Shown: piece by piece, positions 1 through 12,700 of the stretch
Layout: each line of letters begins with the position of its first letter
How positions within the stretch are numbered: position 1 is the stretch's first letter
Assembly (NCBI GenBank): GCA_000708835.1
Contig: DF237006.1
Location: 1-64,000, forward strand
DNA length: 64,000 bases
Direction of reading: 5' to 3'
Source: Klebsormidium nitens
Taxonomy: Eukaryota; Streptophyta; Klebsormidiophyceae; Klebsormidiales; Klebsormidiaceae
The notes under the pieces: generated by a model
Seen by the model: the letters and a program-made list of their open reading frames with translations, nothing else
What the model was told of the DNA's origin: nothing
Database searches by the model: none
Program-made: the position numbers and the translations under genes

Positions 1-539
1 CCCGATGCGGGCCAGCCGGCAGAGGAGACGATACCGCACGGCACCCATTCAGCATTAGAATTCCACGACAAGCAGGTGGGCATCCGTCAAAAGCAAGCAA
101 CAAGATAGTTGGTAACTTGCAGTGCCTACCTCTGGATAAAGGCTTTTCAAAATCTTGCCGTCGACCACCAGATCATGCCAAGTCGACAACCACTCAAAAA
201 AGATCATAATCATCTACAAACTTAACTGCACATTCGACATTTGTTGTTTGAAAGCGTCGATCCGACGCGGAGCTTTGCTTGACAAAGTCCAGCACTGGCG
301 CCAAGCTGGTGTCGAGGCCGCATTGCGTCAATTGTTTCTGTTTTTCCTTGACGAAACTCGTGTATGTCACTTGCAAGGCCATTAGAGAATGAAAGAGACG
401 TCTAAACGATTGAGTCTCTCTGTCAAGACGTGACTTGCAGAATGTGAAATAGCAATGGCGCAACTTTCATCACGGCAGCGAAATGTAAAGGTCCAACATC
501 TTTTCAGATGGCTTTTGTCGAGAAGCTTCCAACATTGCT

Positions 540-672
540 ACAGCTTCTCCCAAGCAACCTTCTAGTTTTAGTGTCATCTAATCTGAACTAATCATCACTC
601 GGCAACGTACATACTGACTAGATTAGACCAATCTTTTCACTAAAATTGGACAGGTTGCTCGCGAGAAGCTGT
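540..672. mobile_element. Small TA-flanked inverted-repeat element (MITE-like), copy 1
   Basis: The left end reads CAGCTTCTCCCAAGCAACC. The right end, read on the opposite strand, begins CAGCTTCTCGCGAGCAACC, so the terminal inverted repeats match over about 20 bp and remain similar (AGTTTTAGTG-type, then ATCTAATC-type sequence) for roughly 45 bp. Both ends abut TA, the target duplication typical of Tc1/mariner-derived Stowaway-like MITEs. No coding capacity is seen in 133 bp. A related copy lies at 2801-2914. Confidence 0.65.
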
Positions 673-2800
673 AAGTCTTACTGGCCCTAGCTCATTGAAG
701 AGTTATAGTTCCGTGGCGGCGTCATCTAAAGAGCTGGGAAACACGTTCGGCTTTCACCAAGGATCTTCTATTCTCCCGTATTGTACTAACGTGACTTGCA
801 GTGCTCACAAGCTACCTATGGTGGGTACTGGCCGATCGTCGATTCCGACTCCGACCGCCACGAAATCGACTTATCGCGTATTGAGTATCGTCAGTATCAC
901 CGGCGGTTCGCGTCACGGCGACTCAGGTTTATGTTACTCGGGCGGTACGAGTACTGAGAAAATTTTGCTGGGCCGTGAGTGAGTGTGAGGAAGTCGATAG
1001 ACAGTGTCATATTTTACACTTTGAGAGCAGCATCAAATTGGCACGCGAAGAAGAGCCCTATGCAGCTTAAAAACACCTCGGACAAGCGAAAAAAAATGTT
1101 GGGAGAGCGTCATGGAGGCTCTTTTGAAGGTCCAGCATCATGTTATGTTGAGGACAAATCGGAACAAGCACCATGATAGCCGCAAAGTTGGCCGCCATTG
1201 CTTGCTCATGAAAAGCGCTATTCCCCACACTCCTGTTTCAACTTGTTGCACTCTTCTTTCAGATTAGGTACCGCAATATTCGACGGTGATTCGAGTCGGA
1301 AGTTCCGACCGAGACCATGAAATTCAAATTTTACGTACGGCCTGACTTATTAGGTACCGTACCGCCGGATACTCCGGAACTTTCCGATGATTGGTATTTC
1401 AGAGAAATTCGAATTCATGAACTCGGACCGGATTCTCGATAAACGGTCTGTACGGTCGTCACTGTCGCGTACATGATTTGTCACGACGCGTTACACCGGT
1501 GATTCAAATTTGAGACCGGACCGTCGCGCGATCGATACCGGCGATACCCACCATAGGTTGCTTGTGCTACAGATGCAAGCGTGTATACAGCATTACTCAA
1601 CCAAGTCTGGTCCTGACACTTGGCCGGAGATTGATGGCCGTCAATTCAAGCATGTTGTCACCTTTGTCCAAACTCGAGGAGTTAAATCGGATCCTCGAAT
1701 ACACAAGAGACGTCTCGTAAATGCTGCTTCCTGGAGGCTGCTTGCCAGTTGCTCGCATACTTTTCGCCTTGGCCGCAGTCGCACGCGCGGCATGGCACGA
1801 GACGGGCCGCCCCGCTCCCTCAGTGGGGCATCCCTTGGAGCAGAGCGATGAATTTACGAATGTTCTTCTGCAACCTTGCGGACATCGCCACAAGTTGCGT
1901 CTTACAACATGCAGAAGAGACCATCGAGCACTATTGATAGTACTTCTAGCGTTTGGAATTCCGATGGCTCTTCGACCGTTTAGCGGCTTGCGAGGAACCG
2001 CTCCTCAACACGCTTTGTTGGCACGCCAACTTTTTGGCAGAGCGTTTTGAACATTTGCTAAAGGAAAACAAACTATTCTAATGCTAAATTACAAAATTAT
2101 TGAGGGAGTGTAAGGAGGCCGGCCGTCCCCGCCTTGGCCATGCTGACCCCTCTCCCAAATTCTAGATATGTCATCTTCATTCATGGATCTGTGATAGTAC
2201 AGGCATAGGTCTAACTCTAGGCTTGCCAAAAGGGTGTCGAGGAGTGACCGGTCCCCCTTGATGATTACTAGCGGCAAACGCAAGTGGTTGTTTGTCAATA
2301 GCATGCGAGTCCTTCCTCCAATATGACGTTGATTCCACTTTGGGTCTGATTGGAAACAACGGGGCTCCACGGAATCACAAAAAATGCCGCTCACGTGACT
2401 TAATTCCTCGATTTCAAGCTAGTCATTGGCGCTTTGCCAATCGAGCCGGAAACTATTAAGTATAAGCTGTTGCTCGGAATCAAACGCGAAACGAGTGGGC
2501 CGGATGATGATCATGTGGAGGTTTCATGTTGATCTATCACATATTGGCCATATCAACGTTGTGGATCACCTACAAAATACCGTGCAAAAATTTGTGGTGA
2601 AACGGTGGTAGATTACAATGTTTGCTTGTACTCAATTGTCACGACGGAGTGCCGATCCCTTTTGAGGAACTTAAGGTAGGGTAACCCGGCGGCTTCAACA
2701 CCCCGCCCTATGATTGCCAACGAAGAGCGACGAACTGTGTCACAATGTAATTACGGTTAACGAATGTCACTCGATAGTTGAAGGAATGTTCCGAAGTATA

Positions 2801-2914
2801 CAGCTTCTCCCGAGCAACTTGCCAGTTTTAGTCTAATCTAGTCAGTCTGTTGCTGAGTGCAATTAGTCTAGATTAGGTGACACTAAGAATGGCAGGTTGC
2901 TCGGGAGAGCGCTG
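2801..2914. mobile_element. Small inverted-repeat element (MITE-like), copy 2
   Basis: The left arm CAGCTTCTCCCGAGCAACTT closely matches the element at 540-672. The right arm, reversed, begins CAGCGCTCTCCCGAGCAACC, and the similarity continues into the TCTAATCTAG-type inner part. The left boundary abuts TA; the right boundary is one base less clean. At 114 bp it is non-coding and presumably non-autonomous. Confidence 0.6.
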
Positions 2915-3143
2915 TTATCAAGATTGAAAACGGACTCTTAGAGCCTAGTAGGGCTCCTAAAGCAGCATTCGGTTCAAGCTTTCATTAGCTTCAATCATCC
3001 CGAAACCAACTCGCCGCCCTTTTGAACTAGTCGAGACGGATATGTCACCGATCTCATATGAGTCGGAATAGGATCAACAACCGCTTGAGAATTCAGCATA
3101 TCTTTTAAATGTTCATAAAGTCGTTAGCTCATCAATCGACGTT

Positions 3144-6100
3144 CTAGGGTCCTTCTGAAACGTCTACAAGCAATGCTTGCAATGTCGACGAAACAACTGC
3201 CTCAAAATCTGTGCCAAATGTCGTTTCAGTAGTAATCCTTAAGCTAGCTTCATCTCCGAAGCTCATGTCTCTCTTAATAATTGTCGCGGTTTGACCCTCC
3301 CTTCCGCAGAATGACACAGGTTCCACGGATGGCAAGGTCTGGTTTGACGGGTTTGGCGACGAGATACTTGACGTCGCACTCACATCTTGCATCTGTAGAT
3401 TAAGTGTGCTTTCGTCAAGCATCTTGAGTGCCCCCTCCCCACCTCCTTCGGGAAGCGCACAATGGCTGTCCACTGTTGGAACGTGTTCCGCAGTTTCGCC
3501 CTCCTCCGGAGACCGCATTTGGCCTTCGGAGCCACCTCCCAGCGGGCTACTCCTGCAAGCCCAAGCGAGACTCCGCAACTGAGCCTATCGAGAATGATGT
3601 GAACAGAATATCAATGTCAAATCTTGCAAGGAGAAACGGAGCACGTCACGATCAATTGATCCTCGTTGTTACAGTCCTGACTGCAACATGTCCCCATGCT
3701 GTCTTTCTTCCTCGTGTAGGTTGTCGTGCCCACCTCATGCCGTCCTCGCTCTTCCCCGCGTCTGCTGCTCCCCCCGCCTCGTCTTGCTGACCCGCTGCTC
3801 CGGTCTGGTCACCTTCTACCGCCTGCGTCTCGGCAAACATGACTGACGCTTGAGTAGCCAGGAGTACTGACAATGAGAGCATGGATGAGGAAGGGCGCTG
3901 TACAGGGGGGCCTCGTAAGGCTATCAACCATTTTCCTCCTGACTCTGGTCGTGACATGACGTCGGATGTGCGTGGCACATTGCACTCAAAGCCAAAGAGA
4001 CCTTTTCCAGAGAATATGTTTGGAGTACGGTCGAGCACTGTTGGGTCCGCGAGAAAGCCCGCAGCATGGACGGCGGCATCGTGCGGCTCACCGTCTCCTG
4101 TGGCGGGGGCGGGTGCGGAGCGGGCGTGGGGTTGCCCAAGGGTGCCTTGTTGCTCAGGTCCCGGCTGCCGCGGTTGGGGCTTCGGAGCAGCTCCATGCGC
4201 CTGCACAGCGGCGGTCAAGGGAGGCAACAAAGGGGGGGGGCGGAGCAGGGAACAGAGGAGCTTGCAAGCGGGGAACGCGGGGCAGCCGTGGTGCGAGACA
4301 GACATGCGCAACAAGGCAGCGCAAAGTCGCGCCGCGCGGGCATGGCGCCGGGGCGGGATACTGCTTGGTCAGCTGCGCGGTGGCGCTCATCTGGTCCGCC
4401 AGCACCTTGAGAGCAGCGCGCACGCGCAGCGCCTCGGCAGCGTCGACCTGAGGGCGGTAGCCCGCCGTGGGTGGGAGGGTGGGGGTGGGCGGCGAACGCG
4501 CGCGGACGAGGCCGGTGCAGAAGGGGTCGAGCGCGATGTCGAAGCCGAGCCAGGCCTGCACCGCGGGCTCGCTACACCAGCGCAAGGCCCGCGCAGCCGG
4601 GTCAGGGTCCGGCCGCGAGTAAGACAGGGGAGAGAAATGACGCCCGCTCAACAAGGAGGACGGGACGCGCGCAAGGCGTCCGAGTCAGGTCGGGGCGACA
4701 ACACAGGTTGACCAGCAGAGAGGATGCGACTCAATCTCGATTCGCACGCAAAGCCGCTACTACACGCTAAGCGGGCCTCTCGTGCTCGCCACTTTATTTC
4801 CCGCTCATTCCACGCGTGCGGCGGCTCACTTGTGCAGCAGGTTGCCGAGGTCGGTGTTCATCTTGGCGAGGTAGTCCTGCCCCGCCCACACGAACGCCCG
4901 CTGGTGGCCCTGCTCCGCGCGCCACGCCGCCACCGCCTCCACCGCGTCCAGCGACGCGCCGCGCACCGCGTCCAGGCACGCGCCCAGCGCGCCCCTGCAC
5001 GCACGCACCACCGCCGCACCAGTCACCACCGGAGACACCACCGCCGCGTGCGGCACAAGTGAAGCCAGCACACGCAGTGACGTCCCCAGCGAGCTTGATC
5101 CGGAGTTTGGGCCAGGCCTGGCAAGTCTAGTGGGCAGTGCGGCGCGGGGGGGCTGACCTGTGGGGCAGGGCGTCCGGCGCGGCCTTGGCAAGCAGCAGCG
5201 TGCGCAGCCGGCCCAGCAGCTCCTCGCGCCGCCGCACCGCCTTGAGCACCTGCACCGCAAGGCCCAGCCAGCAGTCAGCCCGTACCACGCGCAACAGAAG
5301 GCCAACACCGCGTCCGCTGAACGGCCGTCCTGCTTGCACGCCTCTCAGGCGGCCCCAGTGGCCGTAACAACGTTTCGAAGAGGAGGCTATCCAATGTATG
5401 GCGACCGAAGAGGACAATGACAGCTATTTCTCAAACCGGATCCGACAATCGTTTGGATTCTGCAATATTAACCTGGTATCTGTCGATTTGAGATTTGTGC
5501 GCATGCTCGTAAGACTTGTTTCAGAATCAAAACTCCTTGACCATGGTTGTTGCATCCAGTGTCCCCTCCGATCGCCAGCTTTCACGGACCTTCTTTTTCT
5601 TGAAACGACGGCGAACACTGTGACTGGATTCAGAGAGCAAACCGTGGTCACGTGAGAGGTTTCTTATCTGACAAAGATACGCCGAGGAATTGGTTAACCG
5701 AAATGGAGCATGCTCGCAGTTTGCGGACAAGGATTCGAACTTGGACTCGACGGCGGGCGTCAGGACCCTTGTGGACGGCCACGCCCGGCAGGCGGGGGAG
5801 GGCCGTGCGCGCACCTGCATTTCGGCGTCCTGGTCCAGGAGGCGCGGCGGCGAACGAGGACGCAGCCGACGAGACGTGCCGGGGCTGGCAGACCTGCAGC
5901 CACGAGGAGCGGTCAGGAGAGCGACCGCTGCAGGCACACAGAGCGGCTCAGCTGCGGACAGAGCGCGGGCGTGGGGGCAAGGCGGGCGGATGCGAGGGAG
6001 AGCAACGGGGCTAAAGTTTCGGCCCGCTGTTTTCATGTCGAGAGTCTGAAGCTACGAGGGAACGCTCACGTGGGGCTGCCCTTGACGTCCTTGGCGGGAT

Positions 6101-8647
6101 GCGAGGGGGAGTGCGGGGCGTCGTCCGGCAGTGGGGACACCCGGGCAGTGCGCGCGTGGGGGCTGCCTGCGGGGGAGGTGCCCGGGGAGAGGTTCACCTT
6201 GGGGCTGGCGTTCCAGGGGGGGCGGCCGGGGGAGTCAGGAGAGGCGGCGCTGAGGGGGGCCGGGCCGGAGGGGGACCCCGAGGTGGGGGAGGCCGGCGGT
6301 GGGGGTGGAGGTCAGAATGGGGGCCAGCGAGGGCAGGCCCTTGCGCAGCGACTGCTTCTTGTCGTCCACATTAGCCGCGGTCGTCATGAGGGGGCTCCTG
6401 GCACAGGTCGCGCAGAGCGCAGGCGTGAGTGCCAGGTCGGAGACATGCAAAGGGCAGAGGGAAGCAACACCAGGTGCCGCAAGGGTAGGACTGCAGCAGG
6501 AGCCATACAGGCTGACAAGGCGTGAGGTCGCCGTGCCATTTCGAACGTGGAGGATACAAAGTCCGCCATGCCGTGCGGCAGGAGGGCCTACCGGGGGAGG
6601 GGCAGCAGCTGCGGCGCGACCTCGGCGTCCAGGCGGTGCGCAGGCAGGCGGCCGTACCTGCCACCCGAGACAGAGCAGGCACGCAGTGAGAGGAGCCGGC
6701 AAGGGGGCAACACGCGGGGAGGCTGCAGGGGAGCTGGAAAAGACACGGGGAAGATGAATCGTTGCTCAACAGTGAAGTACACGGCCCGGACCGGAGAAGC
6801 TCACTTCTTCAGGAAACTCCGTTCCCGCTGGGCCCGCTTCTTCTCCAAGTATGCCGACAGCTGGCGGCTGGCAGCCTGGGGCAGCGACGGAAACAGAACG
6901 CTGAGGGAGGGGTGGGGGCCAGGCAGCAGGAGGAGGGGCAAGGAGGACAGGGAGGCAGGCGCAATGGTGATGCAGGGCAGGCGGGGCAAAGGGGATGGAA
7001 GCATGCCGGCTTTGCAGACTACTCTTGGCACAAGTCTGTATCAGTCACTGGCAATGCGAAGGAAGTGATCTGTTGGCAACAAGAGAACATCAACCCGGAA
7101 CGCATTGCTCACGTCATTCTTGAGGGTCTCCTTAATGGACTCCAGGAAAGCCGTCTTGACCGCTATGCGCTGCTCCAGCTTGTGCTGCAGGCGCAGCGGA
7201 GGGAAGGAAAGGTCGGTCGGAAGAAGACGGAGCATGTGCAAGCAAACGACCAACCAACACCGTAAAGGAAAGAGGCATAAGCACCCGTAGCCCAAGTTTG
7301 AAGGAGCTGGGGCTCAGTTCGGCCTAGCTGCCGCGGCGCAGGGGTGTGCGCGGGTGCCTGTGCAATGATACTGGGGGCGGGGCATGCGGGCGATGCCTCA
7401 CCTTGTCCTCTTTCTGCCGCTCGGCCAGCCGCTGCCGGAGGAGCTGCAGCAGACAGAGGCAGGGGGTGGATGTGAAACTGTCCATCTAGAGGGAATGCGT
7501 AGCACACGCCGGACCCAGCACGGCAGATGCTCAAAGGAAAGCAGCACAAACCCGATCCCGAACCCATTGTGAGCAGCCCGTAGCTGCCTCATTCCCAGCC
7601 CTGCTAGAAGCAGAGACCCCTGGTCAAGGCTTACCCCTGGCGCATGCCGCAGTGGCCCTGACCACTGCAACAGAGCACTCAACAATGGCCACAAATGGCA
7701 GCCACAATTCAGCCTCAGTATCTCAGTTGCATGTTCACCTCTTTCTGATCGCCCCGCGTGATGACTGGCGCCACCTCCTTCCTGCCGCCCTGCCCCTTGC
7801 TGCCCTTCCCCGCCGCGCTCCTCCTTTTACCGCTGCCCGCTGGCTGCTGCCCCAGCTGCTGTTCCTCTTGGCGGAAGCTCCTGCGCGCCATCCTCTCCTC
7901 CAGGCTGCGCTTGCTGCCAATGCCCCACCGCGCCTTCTGCCCCGCCTTCGCAGCGTCCGCCCCTCTCTGCTGCTGCCGCCCAGCTCTCCCCTTGCCGGGG
8001 CTGCCCGTCCCTGCTGGCATGCCCACCCCCTCCCTGGACGGGGACTCTGGCCCTGCTGCTTCTGCCCCGGCAGGCAGGGCGGGGCCCCCAGGTTGCGCAG
8101 GCCAGGCGGCCACGTCGTCTGCCCCATTGAGGGTCTCCTGTGCACTTGCCGTGTGGCCATGAGCAGACTCCTCCTGCTCCTGCAGTGCTACCAGCCTCTC
8201 ACGTGGATCCTGACATCAGGGAAAACGACGACGCTCAGAACCCACACCAGTGACCACCATCAATGTTACCAGCCCCAAAGTACGGCAGCTCATTTGAAGA
8301 GTCTTCGTCCCAGCTCCTGAGAGTCGAAGCTGAGCGCCTACTTTGGGCTGCGTTGCTGCAAAGCGTTGGCAAAGAATGGAGCTCAAGAGAGGCACTTCTG
8401 TGCTTGATGACTTGTGGTCCGTCTTATTGCACTCGCTGCTCCCCCTCACCTGGGCTTCGTTCTGGTCTCTGCCCCCTCCCTCGAGCTCCCCCTGTGCTCC
8501 CTCCGCTGTCTGCGGTGGGCCTGCAGCACCTTCTTGGCCGGCATCGCTCCCCCCAGCGGCCTCCTCTGCCAAAGGGGCAGTCTGTGGGTCAGAGTCAGAA
8601 GCAGGCGGCCCAACGCCTGGCCCGTCCTCAAGTGATGCTGCATCCAT
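3144..8647 (-). CDS. Unidentified coiled-coil / low-complexity protein (14 exons)
   Basis: I do not recognise the family. Hand-built exons (high to low coordinate): 8647-8450, 8209-7739, 7443-7402, 7184-7113, 6875-6805, 6657-6592, 6397-6070, 5893-5815, 5249-5158, 4994-4830, 4571-4362, 4200-4092, 3822-3734, 3552-3144. Junctions close in phase except inside exon 7. There the upstream frame hits a stop at 6235-6237, while the downstream frame runs on as Pro/Ser-rich protein into a good GTGAGC donor; removing one base restores a product of about 799 residues. The N-terminus is acidic and disordered. It is followed by a basic segment (KAGQKARWGIGSKR) and charged helices (LLRQRLAERQKEDK, LEQRIAVKTAFLESIKETL, YLEKKRAQRERSFLKK). 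After a Pro/Ser linker come helical segments VLKAVRRREELLGRLR and VWAGQDYLAKMNTDLGN, then an acidic Ser-rich tail. A cytoskeletal or ciliary scaffold is possible but not shown. The start is the first in-frame ATG of exon 1. Confidence 0.55.
6235..6320 (-). other. Probable single-base frame disruption in exon 7 of the coiled-coil gene
   Basis: The incoming frame reads MTTAANVDDKKQSLRKGLP and continues to a TGA at 6235-6237. The next frame is open from just after a TGA near 6308, reads Pro/Ser-rich protein (for example SAASPDSPGRPPWNASPKV), and is the only one that splices in phase into all downstream exons. No credible GT donor lies between them. The stretch contains several C runs, so one surplus assembled base is the simplest explanation. 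A genuine pseudogenising frameshift, or two separate genes, are alternatives. Confidence 0.5.
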
Positions 8648-9784
8648 GTACTCGAGCCTGAGAGTACACTCTTAGCTTGCTCCCTGCAACTGTCTCTTAC
8701 GTAAGCACACCAGCATGGAAGCAATCCATTGCATTGCTTCAATTGCGGGGCAACATCCGCTCGGTCCTGGGCGCAAGCGGCCTGGTTCTAGAACAAAATC
8801 CTTGGTGATGGTGTCACCAGATCAAGAGAATGTGCAGTAGATCTGTGACTGTAGATGATCGAACAGGCCACGGGATGATGCCGCATTCAAAACTCTCTTT
8901 GCAACATTCCGAGAAATCAAGCATCCGACCCTGTGTTGCAATGACAGTACCTAGAACCCTAAATTCTAATTGTCGAGCCTTGCAATGCACAATCAAGAAA
9001 CGGGCACGCGGGTACGGTGAAATCGACGAGAAATTCATCAACACACGCGCTGGTGGGTATCGTACCAACGTCGTCGAAAGCCCAACCCTAATCTGAACCG
9101 TGTGTACTCGGGGTACTCATCAACGCTACATTTCTAGCACAGGCACTGCAGCCCAGTTGGCTGCGCAAATCATCACTCTTGCGCGTCCAATCAAAATCAG
9201 GTTAGGTACTGTGATCCGATCAAATGCTCAAATGCTCAAATGCTGTTATTATGAGTACACCCTGCGCATATAGCATGCCCGGGTAGGAACGTATGACATT
9301 GGAGATCGCGCCTCCTGCATCAAAGCGGTGTCAAAGGGCAATCAATCCGACAGCGCCCATGTGTGCCATGATGCAATCATCAACAATTGTAACATGCTGA
9401 TGATCAGACTGTACCGTGCTATGCATCACATTCGCCATACAGCGGCCCAAGCCCCTTTCCATGCATCATTGCAGTTGGTCCCACGTTGGCCCGCAGTTGC
9501 AAGCACAAAGTCGTCTAGCTGCCTGACAACAGGTTTTGAGCTATTTCGTAAGAATGCAATAGAGCCGTTTTATTGCAAGAGTGCAGCTCAACATCGAAAG
9601 TTTTTTGGTTACGACAACTAAGGGATGTGAATGTTTTGTCACAGAGGTGTTTTTGCATTACACTCAGAGTCACTAACTGTCGGTCAAAGTACTGCAAGTC
9701 CGAGCATTGATCCAACTCGCCAACACGTTATGCTTGACAGCGGCCCAACTTGACAATACATACCGGAATAAATAAAGACATGAT
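8648..9784. other. Intergenic region between two minus-strand genes
   Basis: About 1.1 kb between the start of the coiled-coil gene and the stop of the Tic62-like gene. It should hold the promoter of the former and the 3' end of the latter. A short triple repeat of CAAATGCT occurs near 9223-9246. No exon chain, RNA gene or clear element was found. Confidence 0.55.
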
Positions 9785-12700
9785 TCAGATGGAAGAAAAG
9801 AGGTCGAACATGCTCCTCTCCGATGCGTTCTCCTCCGCAACAATCTGCGACGAAATCAAGTCAGCATTTCAGTACAGCGGCATTCGACAGCCGTCATGCT
9901 AGTTTCATCGAAGGCCCACTCCGTTGAGGCCCCGTTGAGGCATGCAACAAAATGGACTTGACGGTGAAGCGACGACACCCGTTCCTTCATTTTGTGTCCC
10001 CTCATCCCAATGGCTGACCCACCTCGACAATCTTGTTGTCTGCCTGGGGCAGCACCAGCGCCGCCACGCACGCCTCTGCCACCTGGGCCCGGCTGACGGC
10101 CCCCCCGAACGTGGTGTCGGCCTGCCGGAAAACCACGTTGCCGCGCTGCACCACACCAACACCGCCCCAGTCAGCCAGCCTGCAACGTCCGCCGGGGCGT
10201 TTGTCGTCTCGACTGGAGCGTCAGGTCCGCCAATCAACAAGACTTCTCTTAAAGAACAGGGACTATTGCCGACATATTCCAAAACATGTGGGGGGTCTGA
10301 CCTTGGCGGTGGCGGTGAGGCCGCCAGGGCGCACGATGGTGTAGGGCAGCCCGGAGCGCTGCAGCACCAGCTCCGCCTGCTTCTTCCACCAGAGCAGGCC
10401 GTAAAACAGGTTGAACGGGGACACCAGCTGCGACGTGCCGATCGACGTCACCTGCACACGCAAACGGCCCCCCGGTCACACGCTCAGCAGGCGGCCAATG
10501 CACAAGCACAGAGGAGCGGCCGTCGCAGAGAGGGAGGAGGGTACTAACGCGCAGACGCACGTGGTGACGAGCCTTGGGCGTTCTGCGTGGCGGGCTCACC
10601 AGCACAAACTTGTTGACGTCCTTGTTCTTGGCGAGCGCCACCAGGTTGACCACGCCCTCGTACTCGTACTGCACACAGACGTGCGAGCCAGGCGTGAGCA
10701 GCGAGCCGCAGAGCGCCGCACACACGCAGGCAGGCAGCATCAGCACGTCGAAATGGCCGCAAGTGCGTGTTCTCTTACTGTATCGTGCGGGCGGGGCGGG
10801 TAGAGGCCGCGGCATGATAGCCGATGGCCCAGACGCAGGCAACATCGGAGCCACTCCAACCCCGAGTAACGAAAGGGATGTCGACTGACCTTGAAGGGGC
10901 CCAGCGGGTCGAAGATGTCAGGCCGCACCCCCGTCGCGCACAGCACCACGTTACTGCAGCACAACCGGCACGAGATGATCAGGATGAAGTGGGGGTGGAC
11001 TCAAGGATGGTAGAGACTGAGAAAAGGCGAATGCAGGCAGACAGCGATCGCCGAGAGTAGTTCGCCGGCCTCGCCAGCCACTCTCCCGCCTGCCTACCTG
11101 TCCCCGATGGCGCTCTGCAAGGTCTCATATCGGTATGTGTCGCCCTGCACCACGGTGACTCCTCGCATCGCCCGCAAGCTGCGCGCCTTGCTGGCGTCGC
11201 GCACCAGTGCACGCACAGGCACGCCCTTGCTGACCTGTACACCGCGCACATGCAGGGATCAGTGATGATGCCCGAAACAGGTTCTACGTGCATACCCGGC
11301 AAGGCCACAAGCTTTTTTGCGGCAAGAGGGTCAAGCGCCAGGGACGCTTTGCAGATTGTCTCGGCTCAGCGTCAGGCCAACACAGCTCCTTCCGAGCAAC
11401 CTGGCAATCCTAGACAGATGGGGGAGCCCAGAAGTTATCCGAAGTTAGTCTCGCTGTTTGTGTTGCAGACTTGATCAACTTACTGTGATCATCTAACTTC
11501 TGGACTTCTAGCGTCTTCTCAACCGGCAGCTTGCTAAGAAAAGCGATAGTTCAATACCGCGCAACCTCACCAGGCTCTCGACCAGCAGTCGCCCCGTGCG
11601 GCCATTGGCTCCTGCCACGAGCGCCCTGACTCCGGTGTAGGGCCCACTCTTGGCCGGCTGGAAGGCAGGCTGCGGTGGGGGCGGGCTGTCCATGGTGGTG
11701 TCGGCTGGCACGGGGGCTCCCTCAATGGCCTCGCTCACAGCGCTGGTCACGCCCCGGCGCAGCTCGTCCGCTGCCTCGAAGCCCTCCCCCACCGCCGTCG
11801 TGATCGCCCCCACCACATCGCCGCTCTGCGCGCGTGTGCCCACGATGTCCATCACCCCACGCACGCGGCTCACGTAGCGCTCGTTCTCCTGCACACAAAA
11901 ACACAGGGCAATCAGCGGCCATCAAGCTCCACACAACAACCACAATGGCTTGGGGGGCTATACCTCTTGCCACAATTTAAGGGTGTCTGGTGACGAGGAC
12001 AAAGGGCTCGTTAGGCTATACTGAAGAGCCAGTAGAAGGTTTCAGCTGCAAAAGACAGTGCGCCCACATGGTGTGGCGCAACAAGTGAGCCTTGTTCGTA
12101 CCAGGCAAGGGCCCATTGCAAACAATCGCTTATGCCCTGGCAGGGGGTCTATTGTAGTGGGGGGCAGCCACCACAGGGTGAGCCCATTATGGGGCACAGA
12201 ATAACTGCAGACCGGCCTGCCCAGAGTGGACAAAGCGGCAAGGAGAACAGGTGATTGTCAAAAGTTGCGGGGAGAACTTCTAGACAACGCTGATGTGATA
12301 TTTGGCCTCCTTTTGCGTGCAGGTGCTGCTGAATGCTTGCAATATTCTTGAGCTCTCCAAGTACTCTCCTCAGAGCTGGTCAACCAGCACTCCCTCTCGG
12401 CTGCTAGGCCTCTTCTGAGTGCGGCCAGCTCAGATTGGCACCTCTTTGCAGTTCTGGCCCATCTCCGTATCCACTGGCCTCAGATACTGTGATCAAACAG
12501 CCACAGATTGCCAGCGGCCCCACCCCACGCCCTCTCAGACACTTGGGATTGACAATGCGTGATCGCGCCACCCCCTGCATACCTCTGAGATTTTGCGGCC
12601 TGCTCTCTCTGCCCTGGCCGCCACGCTGCGCCCCTCCACCTCCAGGGTGCGCTGCACACTGTCTGCACCGTCCTGCGCCGCCTCCAGGGTGTCCTCCGCA

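Larger units (their letters stand above)
1..3143. other. Intergenic region, no gene recognised
   Basis: About 3.1 kb without a convincing exon chain. Open frames are short and have neither family motifs nor consistent splice phases. The stretch holds two related inverted-repeat elements, listed separately. Around 815-975 and 1265-1560 it is unusually rich in CGG/CCG words and GGTACCG-like motifs in otherwise mixed-composition DNA. I could not resolve that into a repeat unit. Confidence 0.6.

Noticed and set aside
3881-4711. 276-codon open frame (+) opposite the coiled-coil gene
   Set aside because: Arg/Gly/Ala-rich composition typical of antisense GC-rich sequence; the minus-strand exons join in phase.
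5729-5747. tRNA B-box-like sequence (GTTCGAATCC on the minus strand)
   Set aside because: The flanking bases do not form a five-pair T stem, and no A box or acceptor stem was found. It lies in an intron.
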